A stretch of 64,000 nt of DNA from assembly GCA_036272935.1 (NCBI GenBank), contig DATAXP010000083.1, forward strand, positions 1 to 64,000. The letters are read 5' to 3'. Below the pieces are notes generated by a model. The model searched no databases. It had not been told where the DNA came from and saw nothing but the letters and a program-made list of their open reading frames with translations. Origin of the DNA: DATAXP01 sp036272935 (GTDB lineage: Bacteria > Planctomycetota > Planctomycetia > Pirellulales > PNKZ01). Shown piece after piece: positions 42,624 through 51,651 of the stretch (the stretch's first letter is position 1; each line of letters starts with the position of its first letter). The translations under genes were made by a program, and so were the position numbers.

Positions 42624-43748
42624 CTAGACGCGACCGAGCACCGGCACGCCGAACACATGCTCGATCGTCGCGATGTCGCCGAGCATGCGCTTCGTCGGCT
42701 TCGGCGTGAGCACCGCGGCGAGCGCCCCGCAAGCCACGGCCAGGATCGCGAGCAGCCCCATCGCCACGGCTGGCGTGCTCACCGTCGTCGGCGAGGCAAC
42801 AATCAACTGCTGCCAGTCGCATTGTCCCGCCGCGGCCAGCGCCGCGAACGATCGCCGCTCCAGCTCCGAGAGCTCGAGGAATCGCGCCTGCGCCGAGTCG
42901 TATGCCTCACGCAGCGATGCCAGCTCGGCCAGTTTTGCACCGGCATGCCGCTCAGGCGACATTGCGCTCTGCCGGCTCGACGCATCGGCCCGTGTCAGCC
43001 GGCTTTCCACCGCGTCGATGTCGTCCAGCAGGTTTCGCACCTCGGGATGTTCCGCGGTGCGATGCTTGAGCATCAGGTCGCGCTGCGTGCGTAGCTCGCC
43101 GAGCTGCCGGAGCAAATCGTTCCGCTCGGCAGCGGTGATTTCGTGGCCTTCGGCCGTCGAGGCAGCCGCGGTGAACTGCTGCTCGACCCATGAACTGTAG
43201 CGCTCCCAGGTTCGCCGCGCCTCGGCTAGTGCTTGCTCGGCCGCAACGCGACGGGCTTGAAACGTCTCTTCAGCGGCGGCGACATAGCGGTCGCGCCACT
43301 GGGCAACGTACAATTGCGGCAATAAATTCAGCATCTCGGCAAGCTGCCGACGGGCGAGCGACGGAACCTGCTCGCAACTTAGCTCGACGGTTTCGACGCC
43401 GTCTTCGGTCTTGGCGCGGAAGTGCAGATGCTCGGCCAATTCGAGCTTCGCTGCCTGCAACCGCTGAGGCTCCAGCTCCAAGGTGCCGAGCGCTTGCTCG
43501 ACCAGCGCCGGCGGGCACGATGAGCGATTGTCACGCGCCGTCGGTGCCGAACCGTCGATCCAGCCGCTGCGGTAAGTCAACGACACCTTCAGCGGCGGCG
43601 GTGACATCGAGTGTGCGCGATCTGGCACGATGGCCCATAACCCCGCAACCACGACGGCCGCCGCAGCAATGCAGAACGCCGCAATCCAGCGGAGCAAGCC
43701 GCTCGGCGCCTCGTCACGGTGCAGCATTCGCCCAGGGGCTGGCTTCAT
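42624..43748 (-). CDS. Wzz-like chain-length determinant protein
   Basis: A 374-residue membrane protein with the Wzz layout. TM1 is at about residues 20-42 (WIAAFCIAAAAVVVAGLWA). A periplasmic region rich in helices and coiled coil follows (about 60-320; QARRVAAEQALAEARRTWERY, LLRQLGELRTQRDLMLKHRTAEHPEVRNLLDD). TM2 is near 330-350 (AMGLLAILAVACGALAAVL), with a short cytoplasmic tail ending IEHVFGVPVLGRV. Such proteins set polysaccharide chain length together with a polymerase and kinase, none of which lies nearby. The start has no clear ribosome-binding site. Confidence 0.75.
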   Translation of the reverse strand: MKPAPGRMLHRDEAPSGLLRWIAAFCIAAAAVVVAGLWAIVPDRAHSMSPPPLKVSLTYRSGWIDGSAPTARDNRSSCPPALVEQALGTLELEPQRLQAAKLELAEHLHFRAKTEDGVETVELSCEQVPSLARRQLAEMLNLLPQLYVAQWRDRYVAAAEETFQARRVAAEQALAEARRTWERYSSWVEQQFTAAASTAEGHEITAAERNDLLRQLGELRTQRDLMLKHRTAEHPEVRNLLDDIDAVESRLTRADASSRQSAMSPERHAGAKLAELASLREAYDSAQARFLELSELERRSFAALAAAGQCDWQQLIVASPTTVSTPAVAMGLLAILAVACGALAAVLTPKPTKRMLGDIATIEHVFGVPVLGRV

Positions 43749-43917
43749 CGGCAGGATTCGCGCGCACCAGTTGCGACGATGGAAACAGTGTTACCTAGAA
43801 TTCGGCATCGGCCGTCGTGAATCGGTTCCTTGAGCATCATCGGCTCGGTACACTCGATCGTGGTGCTGCCAGCACTCGTCGGTTTCCCCCGTACCTGCCA
43901 CTGCTATCAAGCCCGCC

Positions 43918-44778
43918 ATGCAAGTTGCTTGCTTCATCAAAAGCTTTCAGGACATGCCGTTCGACAGATTCTGCCGGGCCTTGTACGAGCAGGGTTTCGA
44001 CGGCGTCGATCTCACCGTGCGCAACGGCGGGTCGATCGAGCCGGCCGACGTCGAGGCGAAGCTACCTGCCGCGGTGAACACGCTGCACGAGCAAGGGCTG
44101 AAGTTTCTGTTCCTCTCGACCGACCTGACCGCGCCCGATGCGACGGCCGATCGCGTGCTCGGCACTGCGGCGCAACTGGGGATCGATCGCATCAAGCTGG
44201 GTTACAATCGTTACGTTCCGTTCGGCACCTTGGCCAAGCAGATCGACGACACGCGCCGCCGGCTGGCCGAGATGGCCGCGCTGGGGCGGAAGCATCGCGT
44301 GCTGCCGTGCGTCCATATTCACTCGGGAACGTACATGTCGTCGCACGGCACGCTGCTGTACGAAGTGATCAAGGATTTCGCCCCCGACGAAATCGGCGCG
44401 TATGTTGATCCGTTGCACATGACGCTCGAAGGAGCTGGCGCCGGCTGGCAGCAGGGGCTTGATCTGCTGGCTCCGTGGATCGCGCTCGTGGCCGTGAAGA
44501 ATTTTGCCTGGCACAGTGCCGACCGCGACAAGTCGGGGCAGATGCGCTGGCGCACCGAGGTTGTGCCGCTGGCCGACGGTGTCGCCCCGTTGCCCGACTT
44601 CTTCGCCATGCTGCGCAAGACCGGCTACGACGGCACGTATTCGCTGCACAGCGAGTATAAGGGAAAGCATTCGTTCAAGGACCTTTCGACCGACGAGTGC
44701 CTGGCGCAGACGGCCGAGGACCTGAAATACTTTCGCTCGCTGGTGTCGCCGGCCGAGCGCAAGGCCAGCGCGCGATGA
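43918..44778 (+). CDS. sugar phosphate isomerase/epimerase (TIM barrel)
   Basis: A 286-residue protein of the xylose-isomerase-like TIM barrel superfamily. Seen: ALYEQGFDGVDLTVRNGG, LGIDRIKLGYNRYVP, VLPCVHIHSGTYMSS near residue 140 (metal-type His), IGAYVDPLHMTLEG near 162 and VAVKNFAWHSAD near 193. It ends with GYDGTYSLHSEYKG. Members act on ketoses, hydroxypyruvate or inositol intermediates; which one applies here is unknown. The stop overlaps the start of trpF (ATGA), so the genes are coupled. Confidence 0.88.
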   Translation: MQVACFIKSFQDMPFDRFCRALYEQGFDGVDLTVRNGGSIEPADVEAKLPAAVNTLHEQGLKFLFLSTDLTAPDATADRVLGTAAQLGIDRIKLGYNRYVPFGTLAKQIDDTRRRLAEMAALGRKHRVLPCVHIHSGTYMSSHGTLLYEVIKDFAPDEIGAYVDPLHMTLEGAGAGWQQGLDLLAPWIALVAVKNFAWHSADRDKSGQMRWRTEVVPLADGVAPLPDFFAMLRKTGYDGTYSLHSEYKGKHSFKDLSTDECLAQTAEDLKYFRSLVSPAERKASAR

Positions 44779-45464
44779 ACGCCGCCACTAAGCGATCGCT
44801 GTTCCGCATCAAAATCTGTGGCGTGACAAATGTCGCCGACGCGCTGGCTGCGGCCGAGGCGGGTGCTGATGCCATCGGCCTGAATTTCTATGCTCAAAGC
44901 CGCCGGTACGTGTCGCCGGCCGAGGCAGCGAAGATCGTTGCCGCGCTGCCGCCGGCGGTGAGCAAGATCGGCGTGTTCGTGAACTCGCCTGTCGAGGAAG
45001 TGCGCGCGATCCGCGAGTCGCTGGGGCTCGATGCCGTGCAACTGCATGGCGACGAGACCGCGCACCACCTGGCCGCGTTGATCGACGTGCCGACGATCAA
45101 GGCCCTGCGCTACGGCCCCGGCGGATTGATGATGGTCTACGCGCAGCTCATGGCATACTCGCAGGTGCAGGCCGCGCCGATCGCCGTGCTGCTCGATGCA
45201 TATCAGCCGGGGGAGTACGGCGGCACAGGACAGACGTTCGATTGGGACCATGCCGCGAAGTACCAACTCGGCGCGCGTCAACCGCCGTTGATCCTGGCGG
45301 GCGGCCTGACGGCCGAGAACGTCGCCGAGGCGATCGCACGAGTCGGCCCGGCCGCGGTCGATACGGCCAGTGGCGTCGAATCGTCGCCCGGCCATAAAGA
45401 CGCCGATAAGATGCGCCGCTTCGTCACCGCCGCCCGCGAAGCGTTCGACCGCTTTCACGGTTAG
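44775..45464 (+). CDS. trpF: phosphoribosylanthranilate isomerase
   Basis: Third step of tryptophan synthesis from anthranilate: the Amadori rearrangement of PRA to CdRP. The 229-residue TIM barrel begins KICGVTNVADALAAAEAGADAIGLNF, with the catalytic Cys in ICGVTN near residue 16. It continues VSKIGVFVNSP, LDAVQLHGDE and the catalytic-Asp strand VLLDAY, then ILAGGLTAENV and VDTASGVESSPGHKD. All the family motifs are present. It starts in the stop of the sugar isomerase gene and lies 82 bp before the DAHP synthase gene. No other trp gene is in the window. Confidence 0.97.
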   Translation: MNAATKRSLFRIKICGVTNVADALAAAEAGADAIGLNFYAQSRRYVSPAEAAKIVAALPPAVSKIGVFVNSPVEEVRAIRESLGLDAVQLHGDETAHHLAALIDVPTIKALRYGPGGLMMVYAQLMAYSQVQAAPIAVLLDAYQPGEYGGTGQTFDWDHAAKYQLGARQPPLILAGGLTAENVAEAIARVGPAAVDTASGVESSPGHKDADKMRRFVTAAREAFDRFHG

Positions 45465-45465
45465 C

Positions 45466-45483
45466 CGCGGGGCTTGCCCCGCG
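45466..45483. repeat. small palindrome after trpF
   Basis: CGCGGGGC and GCCCCGCG pair around TT right after the trpF stop. It is a short GC-rich hairpin, possibly a minor repeat or attenuator-like element, with no T-run. Confidence 0.5.
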
Positions 45484-45546
45484 CGTTTCGCCTTCGGACT
45501 CTTCGGTCCCCTCCCCTCATTCGGCTCGGCGAACTATCATAGGCTG

Positions 45547-46620
45547 ATGATGCAAAAAACGTTCGATATCAATGTTCGCAGCACGGTGCCGCTCATCGCC
45601 CCGCGGCAGCTCATCGACGCCACGCCGATGACCGAGGCAGCCAACCACACGATCGTCACTGGCCGCGAAGCGGTGCGGGCCATTCTGACCGGCACCGACA
45701 ACCGGCTGCTGGCGGTCGTCGGCCCCTGCTCGATCCACGACGAAACGGCAGTACTCGACTACGCCGAACGCTTGAAGACCCTGGCCCAGGAAGTCGCCGG
45801 GCGGGTGATGCTGGTGATGCGGGTGTACTTCGAGAAGCCACGCACCACGATCGGCTGGAAGGGGCTGATCAACGACCCGAACCTGAACGGCACATTCGAC
45901 ATCGCCCTGGGTCTGCGCCGGGCGCGGCAACTGCTGCTCGCGATCAACGAGCTAGGCGTGCCGGCGGCGACCGAGATGCTCGAACCGATCACGCCGCAGT
46001 ACGTGGCCGACCTGGTCACGTGGGCCTCGATCGGCGCCCGCACCACCGAATCGCAAACACATCGGCAGATGGCCAGCGGCCTGTCGATGCCGGTCGGCTA
46101 CAAGAACGCCACCGATGGTAACTTGCAAATTGCCGTCGACGCCATGCTCTCGGCCCAGCATGCGCACAGTTTCCTGGGCATCGACATCGACGGCCGCACC
46201 TGCGTGGTGAACACCAAGGGTAACCCATGGGGGCACCTGATCCTGCGCGGCGGGCGCTCGGGGCCGAACTACGATCCGGCGAGCGTGCGTGCCGCGGCCG
46301 AGGCGCTGGTGGCTGGTGGACTGCGGCCGAACGTCATGGTCGATTGCAGCCACGCCAACAGCGACAAGGACCATCGCCGCCAGGAGCTGGCCTGGAACGA
46401 CGTGGTCGAGCAGCGCGTGGTCGGCAATCGGCACATCATCGGCCTGATGCTTGAAAGCAATTTGATCGAAGGCAGCCAGCAGCTCGGCGACGACCCGTCG
46501 AAGCTGCGCTACGGCGTGTCGATCACCGACGCCTGCACCGGCTGGGAGAAGACGCGCGAGTTGATCCTCCGCGCCCACGACGCGCTGGCGGCGGTTCCAG
46601 AACTGGCCGCGATACCGTAA
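45547..46620 (+). CDS. class I DAHP synthase (3-deoxy-7-phosphoheptulonate synthase)
   Basis: First step of aromatic amino acid synthesis, joining erythrose 4-phosphate and phosphoenolpyruvate. The 357-residue length and motifs are those of the type I alpha enzymes: VVGPCSIHDETAVLDYA near residue 58, VMRVYFEKPRTTIGWKGL near 92, ATEMLEPITPQY and SIGARTTESQTHRQMASGL, HLILRGGRSGPNY and VDCSHANSDKDHRRQ. An ATG three bases later (45550) is equally possible. It follows trpF on the same strand, a modest aromatic cluster. Confidence 0.96.
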   Translation: MMQKTFDINVRSTVPLIAPRQLIDATPMTEAANHTIVTGREAVRAILTGTDNRLLAVVGPCSIHDETAVLDYAERLKTLAQEVAGRVMLVMRVYFEKPRTTIGWKGLINDPNLNGTFDIALGLRRARQLLLAINELGVPAATEMLEPITPQYVADLVTWASIGARTTESQTHRQMASGLSMPVGYKNATDGNLQIAVDAMLSAQHAHSFLGIDIDGRTCVVNTKGNPWGHLILRGGRSGPNYDPASVRAAAEALVAGGLRPNVMVDCSHANSDKDHRRQELAWNDVVEQRVVGNRHIIGLMLESNLIEGSQQLGDDPSKLRYGVSITDACTGWEKTRELILRAHDALAAVPELAAIP

Positions 46621-46647
46621 TCCGAGCCGCCGCGCGGACGATCTGCC

Positions 46648-46707
46648 GGCCCGGAGCGCCAGCGACGGAATGCGATGCAACGTTGAATTTCGCCGGCGCT
46701 TCGGGCC
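46648..46707. repeat. imperfect inverted repeat between convergent genes
   Basis: GGCCCGGAGCGCCAGCG (46648-46664) and CGCCGGCGCTTCGGGCC (46691-46707) pair at 15 of 17 positions around a 26-base loop. It lies between the DAHP synthase stop and the response-regulator stop and could act as a two-way transcription end, but lacks T-runs. Confidence 0.5.
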
Positions 46708-46720
46708 AGTACGCTGCAAC

Positions 46721-48115
46721 TTAGCGCTGCGCGTCGCTGGGCTCTTGTTCGCCGGCGACGTTCAGGTTCCATTCCTTGAGCTTGCGCTGCAAGGTACGCA
46801 CCGAGATGCCCAGGTACTCGGCCGCGCGCGTGCGGTTACCGTGGAAGTGCTCGAGTGCCCGCAGCATGGCGGCGCGCTTCAACGAATCGATCGTCGCACC
46901 GCCAACGTCGGCAAACTCGGCATCGCCCAGGCGCGCTTTCGCGTACACGTTGGCCGGCAGATCGGCCGGAGTGAGCGTGTCGCCGCGGGCCATCACGATC
47001 ATGCTTTCCAGGCAGTTGCGCAATTGGCGAACGTTGCCGGGCCAATCGAGCGATTCGAGTGTTTGCATCAGCTCGGGCGAAACCGAAATCGGCTGCCGGC
47101 CGACACTGGTCGTGAACTCGTGAAGGAACAAATGGACCAACGAGGGAATGTCGTCCTTGCGGTCGCGCAGCGCCGGCAGATGGATCGTCACGACGTTCAG
47201 CCGGTAGAACAGGTCTTCGCGGAACTGGCCGGCGGTCATCATGCGGTGCAAGTTGCGGCTGGTGGCGGCCACGACGCGCACGTCGACCGTGCGTTCGTGA
47301 TTGCTGCCGACCGGCGTGACGGTATGATTTTCGAGCACGCGCAACAGCTTGGCTTGCAGCGACAGGGGGAAGTCGCCGATTTCGTCGATGAAGATCGTGC
47401 CGTTGTGGGCCGCTTCGAACCGGCCGACGCGGTTCTGGCTGGCGCTGGTGAAGGCGCCTTTCACGTGGCCGAACAGCTCGCTTTCCACCAGCGTCTCGGG
47501 AATCGCCGCCATGTTCACCAGCACGAACGGTCCGTCGGCGCGCGGACTGTTGGCCTGGATCGCCTCGGCGAACAATTCTTTGCCAGTCCCCGATTCGCCG
47601 AGAATCAGCACCGTGCTGTCGGTCTGGGCGGCGCGCCAGGCCTGGTCGCAAACGTCGGCCATCACTCGGCTATTGCCGATGATCTTATCGAATATCGGCC
47701 GGCCGCCGCGCGGGGCATCGACCGGTGAGGCCGATGTCGAGCGGCGTTTCTTCAGGCTCATGTTGATCAGGCCCAGCAACTGCCGCGGCTCGACCGGCTT
47801 GGTCAGGAAATCCTCGGCGCCGAGCTTCATGGCGGTGACCGCGGAATCGACGTCGCCGTAAGCAGTCATCAGGATGAAAGGCGTCTGGGCCCGATCGTGC
47901 TGCCAGCGCTTGAGCAAGTCGATGGCGCTCTGCTTGCCAAGCCGCAGATCGCTCACGACCAGGTCGACCGGCTCGTTGATAAACTCGATGGCGCGTTCGG
48001 GAGAACCCGCCGCGACGACGCGGTACCCTTCGAGCTTGAGCACGCGCACGAGCGCTTCGCGTTCGCTTTGTCCATCTTCGACGACAAGAATGCACGGTGC
48101 GGCGGCCGTTGCCAT
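46721..48115 (-). CDS. NtrC-type sigma-54-dependent response regulator
   Basis: A 464-residue activator: receiver domain (residues about 6-120, phosphoacceptor Asp in VDLVVSDLRL near 52, TAYGD and the Lys in FLTKPVEP), AAA+ domain and Fis-type helix-turn-helix (about 420-460, GNRTRAAEYLGISVRTLQRKL). Walker A is LGESGTGKE and Walker B is GTIFIDEIGDF. The sigma-54 contact loop reads GAFTSA instead of GAFTGA. ATG 48115 (MATAAAPCILVVED) fits the domain; longer starts are unlikely. It lies 35 bp after the kinase gene and is its partner. Confidence 0.95.
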   Translation of the reverse strand: MATAAAPCILVVEDGQSEREALVRVLKLEGYRVVAAGSPERAIEFINEPVDLVVSDLRLGKQSAIDLLKRWQHDRAQTPFILMTAYGDVDSAVTAMKLGAEDFLTKPVEPRQLLGLINMSLKKRRSTSASPVDAPRGGRPIFDKIIGNSRVMADVCDQAWRAAQTDSTVLILGESGTGKELFAEAIQANSPRADGPFVLVNMAAIPETLVESELFGHVKGAFTSASQNRVGRFEAAHNGTIFIDEIGDFPLSLQAKLLRVLENHTVTPVGSNHERTVDVRVVAATSRNLHRMMTAGQFREDLFYRLNVVTIHLPALRDRKDDIPSLVHLFLHEFTTSVGRQPISVSPELMQTLESLDWPGNVRQLRNCLESMIVMARGDTLTPADLPANVYAKARLGDAEFADVGGATIDSLKRAAMLRALEHFHGNRTRAAEYLGISVRTLQRKLKEWNLNVAGEQEPSDAQR

Positions 48116-48150
48116 GGCGCGGGTCCTCGTTAAGTGTTCAGTGCGTGTGA

Positions 48151-49692
48151 TCATGATTGTCGTACGGAACTCCAATTGGCCGAGACGGCGTGCGCATCGT
48201 CCTGGGGACGCACCGCCTCGGGAAAGGTAAGTCGAAAGCAAGCGCCCGTCCCCTGCGCGGGAACGTACTCAATCGATCCGCCTGCCTCTTCCACGAACCG
48301 CCTGACCAGCGGCAGGCCCAAACCAGTGCCCAATTCCTTGGTCGAAAAGAATGGCTCGAAAATTCGCTCGCGATCGGCCTCGGGAATGCCGGGGCCGTTG
48401 TCGGTCACCGTGATCTCGACACGCTCCTCGCGGCTGCCGATGCTCACGTCGATGCGGCCGCCAGGCCCGGTTGCCTCGCGCGCGTTGTTCAACAAGTTCA
48501 GCATGATCTGCCGCAGCCGATTGCGGTCGATGAACACCGCGCGCGGACCATCGGGCAGGGACGCTTTGACGACCATTTCGGATCGCTCCATGGTCGGCCG
48601 CAGGAAGCGCAGCGTGGCGTGAATCTCGGCGACGACGTCGACAAAATCGTTGTTGGCGCGTTCCGGACGGGCGTAGCCGAGCAGAATCTTCATCAACTCT
48701 TCAACGCGCTCGATCTCGCGATTGGTTTCCTGGATGATGCCGATCGAATCGAGTGGTTCGTCGAAGCTGCCGTCGCCGCCATCGTCGTCGCCGTTGGCCG
48801 AATGCTCGATGTGGTGCGATTCTTCGCCGTCCTGCTGATAGCGTTCGAGCATGTGCAGGTTGAGCCGCATGGCGTTGAGCGGGTTGCGGATTTCGTGGGC
48901 GATGCCGCCGATCAACTGCCCCAGCTCGGCAAAGCGCCGCGCCCGGCTCAATCGCACTGCCTGGCCCAGGAGCGTTGCCCGGCGCGTGATGTGGTACAGC
49001 GATACCAGCGCCGTACCCACGACCAGCCCCATGACCAGCAGGACGATGATCCACCGGATCTTGGCACGCTCCTGCGACTCGGCCGCCACCGTTTCGAACC
49101 AGTCGCGATTGAATCCGGAATGGTAGGTACCGATCTGCTTGTCGCGATAGAAGATTGGCAAGCTGATGTCGTAAGCCCGCTGGCCGCCGGTGAGCAGCGG
49201 GTCATCGGTCTCGAGCACGTCCCGCCCCACCTCGTTGACCACGCGCTCGTACCACGCCAGGTCGAGATATTTCCCCTCAGCTCCGGCTGTGCTGTGCATG
49301 ACGATCAACCCCTTCGGGTCGACCACCGCGCCGTACAGGCGGCTGGGGTCCTTGGGGACCGTTCGCGCCCAGTGCGAGTGCAGCCACTCGTCGTCGCGCA
49401 GGTCGTCGAGCGTAGCGGCCTCGCCGGTCTTCGCCAGGCTATCCTGGAGCATGCTGATGGTACGCGAGGCATGCGAGCGCAGCCGATTCAGCTCGGTGTT
49501 GAGGCGCATTAGCCGTGCATCGCGCAGATCATGCACCACCCCCCAGGCGGCCATCGCGAATACGCTGCTCAGCGCCGCGACGATGCACGCGTAAGCGGCA
49601 ATCGTCCAGCGCGTTACCGTGCGCGCCGATTCCGGCTCCCAGTGGGGCCGATGCGCCGTCATAGAACGTGCTAGTTGTGATTCAGCAGCCAT
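48151..49692 (-). CDS. sensor histidine kinase (NtrB-like)
   Basis: A 513-residue membrane kinase. Two membrane segments (about residues 30-52 and 211-231) enclose an extracytoplasmic sensor region with Cache-like strands (SRLYGAVVDPKGLIVMHST, RAYDISLPIFYRDKQIGTYHS). A short linker leads to the phosphoacceptor motif GGIAHEIRNPLNAM near residue 261. The ATP-binding domain has LNLLNNARE (N box), VTDNGPGIP (G1), FFSTKELGTGLGL (F and G2). An acidic insertion of about 20 residues follows the H box. It pairs with the sigma-54 activator downstream. The signal sensed is unknown. Confidence 0.94.
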   Translation of the reverse strand: MAAESQLARSMTAHRPHWEPESARTVTRWTIAAYACIVAALSSVFAMAAWGVVHDLRDARLMRLNTELNRLRSHASRTISMLQDSLAKTGEAATLDDLRDDEWLHSHWARTVPKDPSRLYGAVVDPKGLIVMHSTAGAEGKYLDLAWYERVVNEVGRDVLETDDPLLTGGQRAYDISLPIFYRDKQIGTYHSGFNRDWFETVAAESQERAKIRWIIVLLVMGLVVGTALVSLYHITRRATLLGQAVRLSRARRFAELGQLIGGIAHEIRNPLNAMRLNLHMLERYQQDGEESHHIEHSANGDDDGGDGSFDEPLDSIGIIQETNREIERVEELMKILLGYARPERANNDFVDVVAEIHATLRFLRPTMERSEMVVKASLPDGPRAVFIDRNRLRQIMLNLLNNAREATGPGGRIDVSIGSREERVEITVTDNGPGIPEADRERIFEPFFSTKELGTGLGLPLVRRFVEEAGGSIEYVPAQGTGACFRLTFPEAVRPQDDAHAVSANWSSVRQS

Positions 49693-49733
49693 GATCCACG
49701 TGCCCCAACAATTGACCTGCGACTCAGTTCTCA

Positions 49734-49763
49734 ATATTACGCTTCGATGCAATAATGCGACAA
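49734..49763 (-). promoter_or_regulatory. probable promoter of the two-component operon
   Basis: On the minus strand TTGTCG (49758-49763) and TAATAT (49734-49739) are spaced 18 bp, giving transcription from near 49727, about 35 bp before the kinase start. The region between the two divergent genes is AT-rich. The -35 hexamer differs from consensus at two positions. Confidence 0.5.
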
Positions 49764-49803
49764 CGTGATTAAGAAGTTTTGCCGCGAATAAAAAGGCTTA
49801 ACA

Positions 49804-49816
49804 CGACATTATGTCG
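49804..49816. promoter_or_regulatory. 13 bp perfect palindrome upstream of the ligase gene
   Basis: CGACAT-T-ATGTCG lies 34 bp before ATG 49851 in the divergent gap between the kinase and the lipoate/octanoate ligase-like gene. Its size and symmetry suit a repressor site or a chance match; no second copy was noticed. Confidence 0.3.
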
Positions 49817-49850
49817 CGATCGCATCAAACATAGGCGAGCATTTGTACGC

Positions 49851-50594
49851 ATGACTGATTGTCGCTGGTGGATTGATGCCGCTACAGATGGCCCGACGAA
49901 CATGGCCATCGACGAGGCGTTGGCCGAACAAGCGGCGCATGGCTCGCGCGCTACGTGGCGATTTTATGGCTGGAGCAACGCGACACTTTCGCTGGGTTAC
50001 TTTCAGCGCTACGACGAACGCGCCGGACACGCACCAAGTGCAGACTGCGCCGTCGTGCGGCGGCCCAGTGGTGGCGGGGCGATCGTGCACGATCGCGAGA
50101 TTACGTACTGCCTGGCCTTGCCAATCGGCCACTCCTGGGCGCGGCATCGTCGAACGCTTTACATGCGCGCGCATGCTGCGCTGGTCGAGGCGCTGGCCGC
50201 CCTGGGCGTCGCCGCAAGGTGCAACCCAGCGGCAGCGCCAGGCAAGCCGCGCGACCAGCCCTTTCTGTGCTTTCAACGCCGCGCAGAAGGAGACGTGCTT
50301 GTCGAAGGACACAAGATCGCCGGCAGCGCGCAGCGCCGCACCCGCGGCGCGATCCTGCAGCACGGCAGCGTGCTGTTGGCACGCTCGGCGGCAGCAGCCG
50401 AGTTGCCGGGGATCAACGATCTGGTCGCGCGGCCGATCGATCCCACGGAGCTGCGAAAGCGCTGGCTAGCCTGTTTGGACAAGGCGCTGCCCGGCCGGTG
50501 GATCGCCGATGCGCTCGGCGACGATGAGCGCCGGCGCGCCAGCGAGTTGGCGGAGCAAAAATACGGCAGCGACACATGGACCCGCCGGACGTGA
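49851..50594 (+). CDS. lipoate-protein ligase A/octanoyltransferase-like protein
   Basis: A 247-residue member of the biotin/lipoyl ligase superfamily. Seen: MAIDEALAEQA near residue 18, TLSLGYFQRYDE, VVRRPSGGGAIVHDREITY near 68, and the conserved lysine in LVEGHKIAGSAQRRTRGA, followed by ILQHGSVLL. A Cys in FLCFQRR sits where LipM octanoyltransferases have their catalytic Cys. It lacks the C-terminal accessory domain of ATP-using ligases, so octanoyl transfer to lipoyl domains is the more likely reaction. Confidence 0.85.
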   Translation: MTDCRWWIDAATDGPTNMAIDEALAEQAAHGSRATWRFYGWSNATLSLGYFQRYDERAGHAPSADCAVVRRPSGGGAIVHDREITYCLALPIGHSWARHRRTLYMRAHAALVEALAALGVAARCNPAAAPGKPRDQPFLCFQRRAEGDVLVEGHKIAGSAQRRTRGAILQHGSVLLARSAAAAELPGINDLVARPIDPTELRKRWLACLDKALPGRWIADALGDDERRRASELAEQKYGSDTWTRRT

Positions 50595-50612
50595 TCTACG
50601 GGCGGCAACCGC

Positions 50613-51521
50613 TCAACGGTTCTTGTCTTTCAGGAACCGGTCGAGGAACGGTACGGCACAAGCTACGGTCTCGTCGAGCCAGGGCTGACTCATCCAGAAC
50701 GGATGCGGTGCGTCCTTGAGCGTAACCAACTCGGTAAACACACCGTACTGCTTGAGCTTCTCGCGCATTTCCGGGCTACCGGCCTTGGGCGTGTCGAGTT
50801 GGCCTTCGATGAACAGCGTCGGCGGACTGTTGGGGCCGACGTGCGTGATCGGCGACGCACTGGCATAGAGCTGCGGATTTTCCTGGCACGAGCTGCCGAA
50901 AAACTGAAGTGCGGCCTCGTTGGTCTTTTCGCGGTTGGCAGCCACGAGATCAGCGCTCGCCGCCATGATGACGCACGCCTTGACGGCCGATGATTGCTCG
51001 TCGCTGCCGCGTTTGCCTTCGAACTCCGATTTGTCGCTGGTCATCGCCAGCAGGCCGGAAAGATGCCCCCCGGCCGAACCTCCCATCACGCCGAAGCGCT
51101 CGGGTTCGATCTTGTACTGGGCCGCGTGGGCGCGCATCCAGCGCACGGCTGCCTTGCAATCGTCGAGCGCCGCCGGATATTTCGCCTCGCCCGACAGGCG
51201 GTAGGCCACCTGGCCGACGACGTAGCCGTGCGACGCCAGCCGCTCGGCCAGCGGCTTGTCGGCTTCGACTTGCCCATGCCGCCAGCCGCCGCCGTGGATC
51301 AACAAGATCGCCGGAAACGGTCCCTCGGCCTTGGGCACGTACAGATCGAGCAGTACCGCGCGGTCGCCGTGCTTCGCGCAAGTCAGCCCGCGGTGCTCGG
51401 TCAGCGTGTCGGGGGTCGCGGGGAGCACCTTCTTCCATTTGGGACGGTCCGAGGAGGGCTCGGCGGCCACGACGAATCCGCACACGGCAACAATGGCAAG
51501 CATCCCGACAAATATTTTCAT
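50613..51521 (-). CDS. exported alpha/beta hydrolase (esterase)
   Basis: A 302-residue secreted esterase related in layout to the one at 30976. Signal peptide MKIFVGMLAIVAVCGFVVAA; then LLDLYVPKAEGPFPAILLIHGGGWRHG with the oxyanion motif near residue 75, nucleophile GGSAGGHLSG near 148, acid in FIEGQLDTPKAG and histidine in LKDAPHPFWMS. GGAGG lies 8 bp before the ATG. It probably removes ester groups from polysaccharides or acts on short acyl esters. Confidence 0.9.
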   Translation of the reverse strand: MKIFVGMLAIVAVCGFVVAAEPSSDRPKWKKVLPATPDTLTEHRGLTCAKHGDRAVLLDLYVPKAEGPFPAILLIHGGGWRHGQVEADKPLAERLASHGYVVGQVAYRLSGEAKYPAALDDCKAAVRWMRAHAAQYKIEPERFGVMGGSAGGHLSGLLAMTSDKSEFEGKRGSDEQSSAVKACVIMAASADLVAANREKTNEAALQFFGSSCQENPQLYASASPITHVGPNSPPTLFIEGQLDTPKAGSPEMREKLKQYGVFTELVTLKDAPHPFWMSQPWLDETVACAVPFLDRFLKDKNR

Positions 51522-51651
51522 GGAACGTGCCTCCGTTGCGCGATTGCAGATTCTTACGGTGACTGGCCCGCCGTTTGCCAACAGCTGCCATACGGTATCA
51601 TGATCGCAGCGACGAGGCGATGAATAACCACACGTTTTTGGTCATCCTGCC

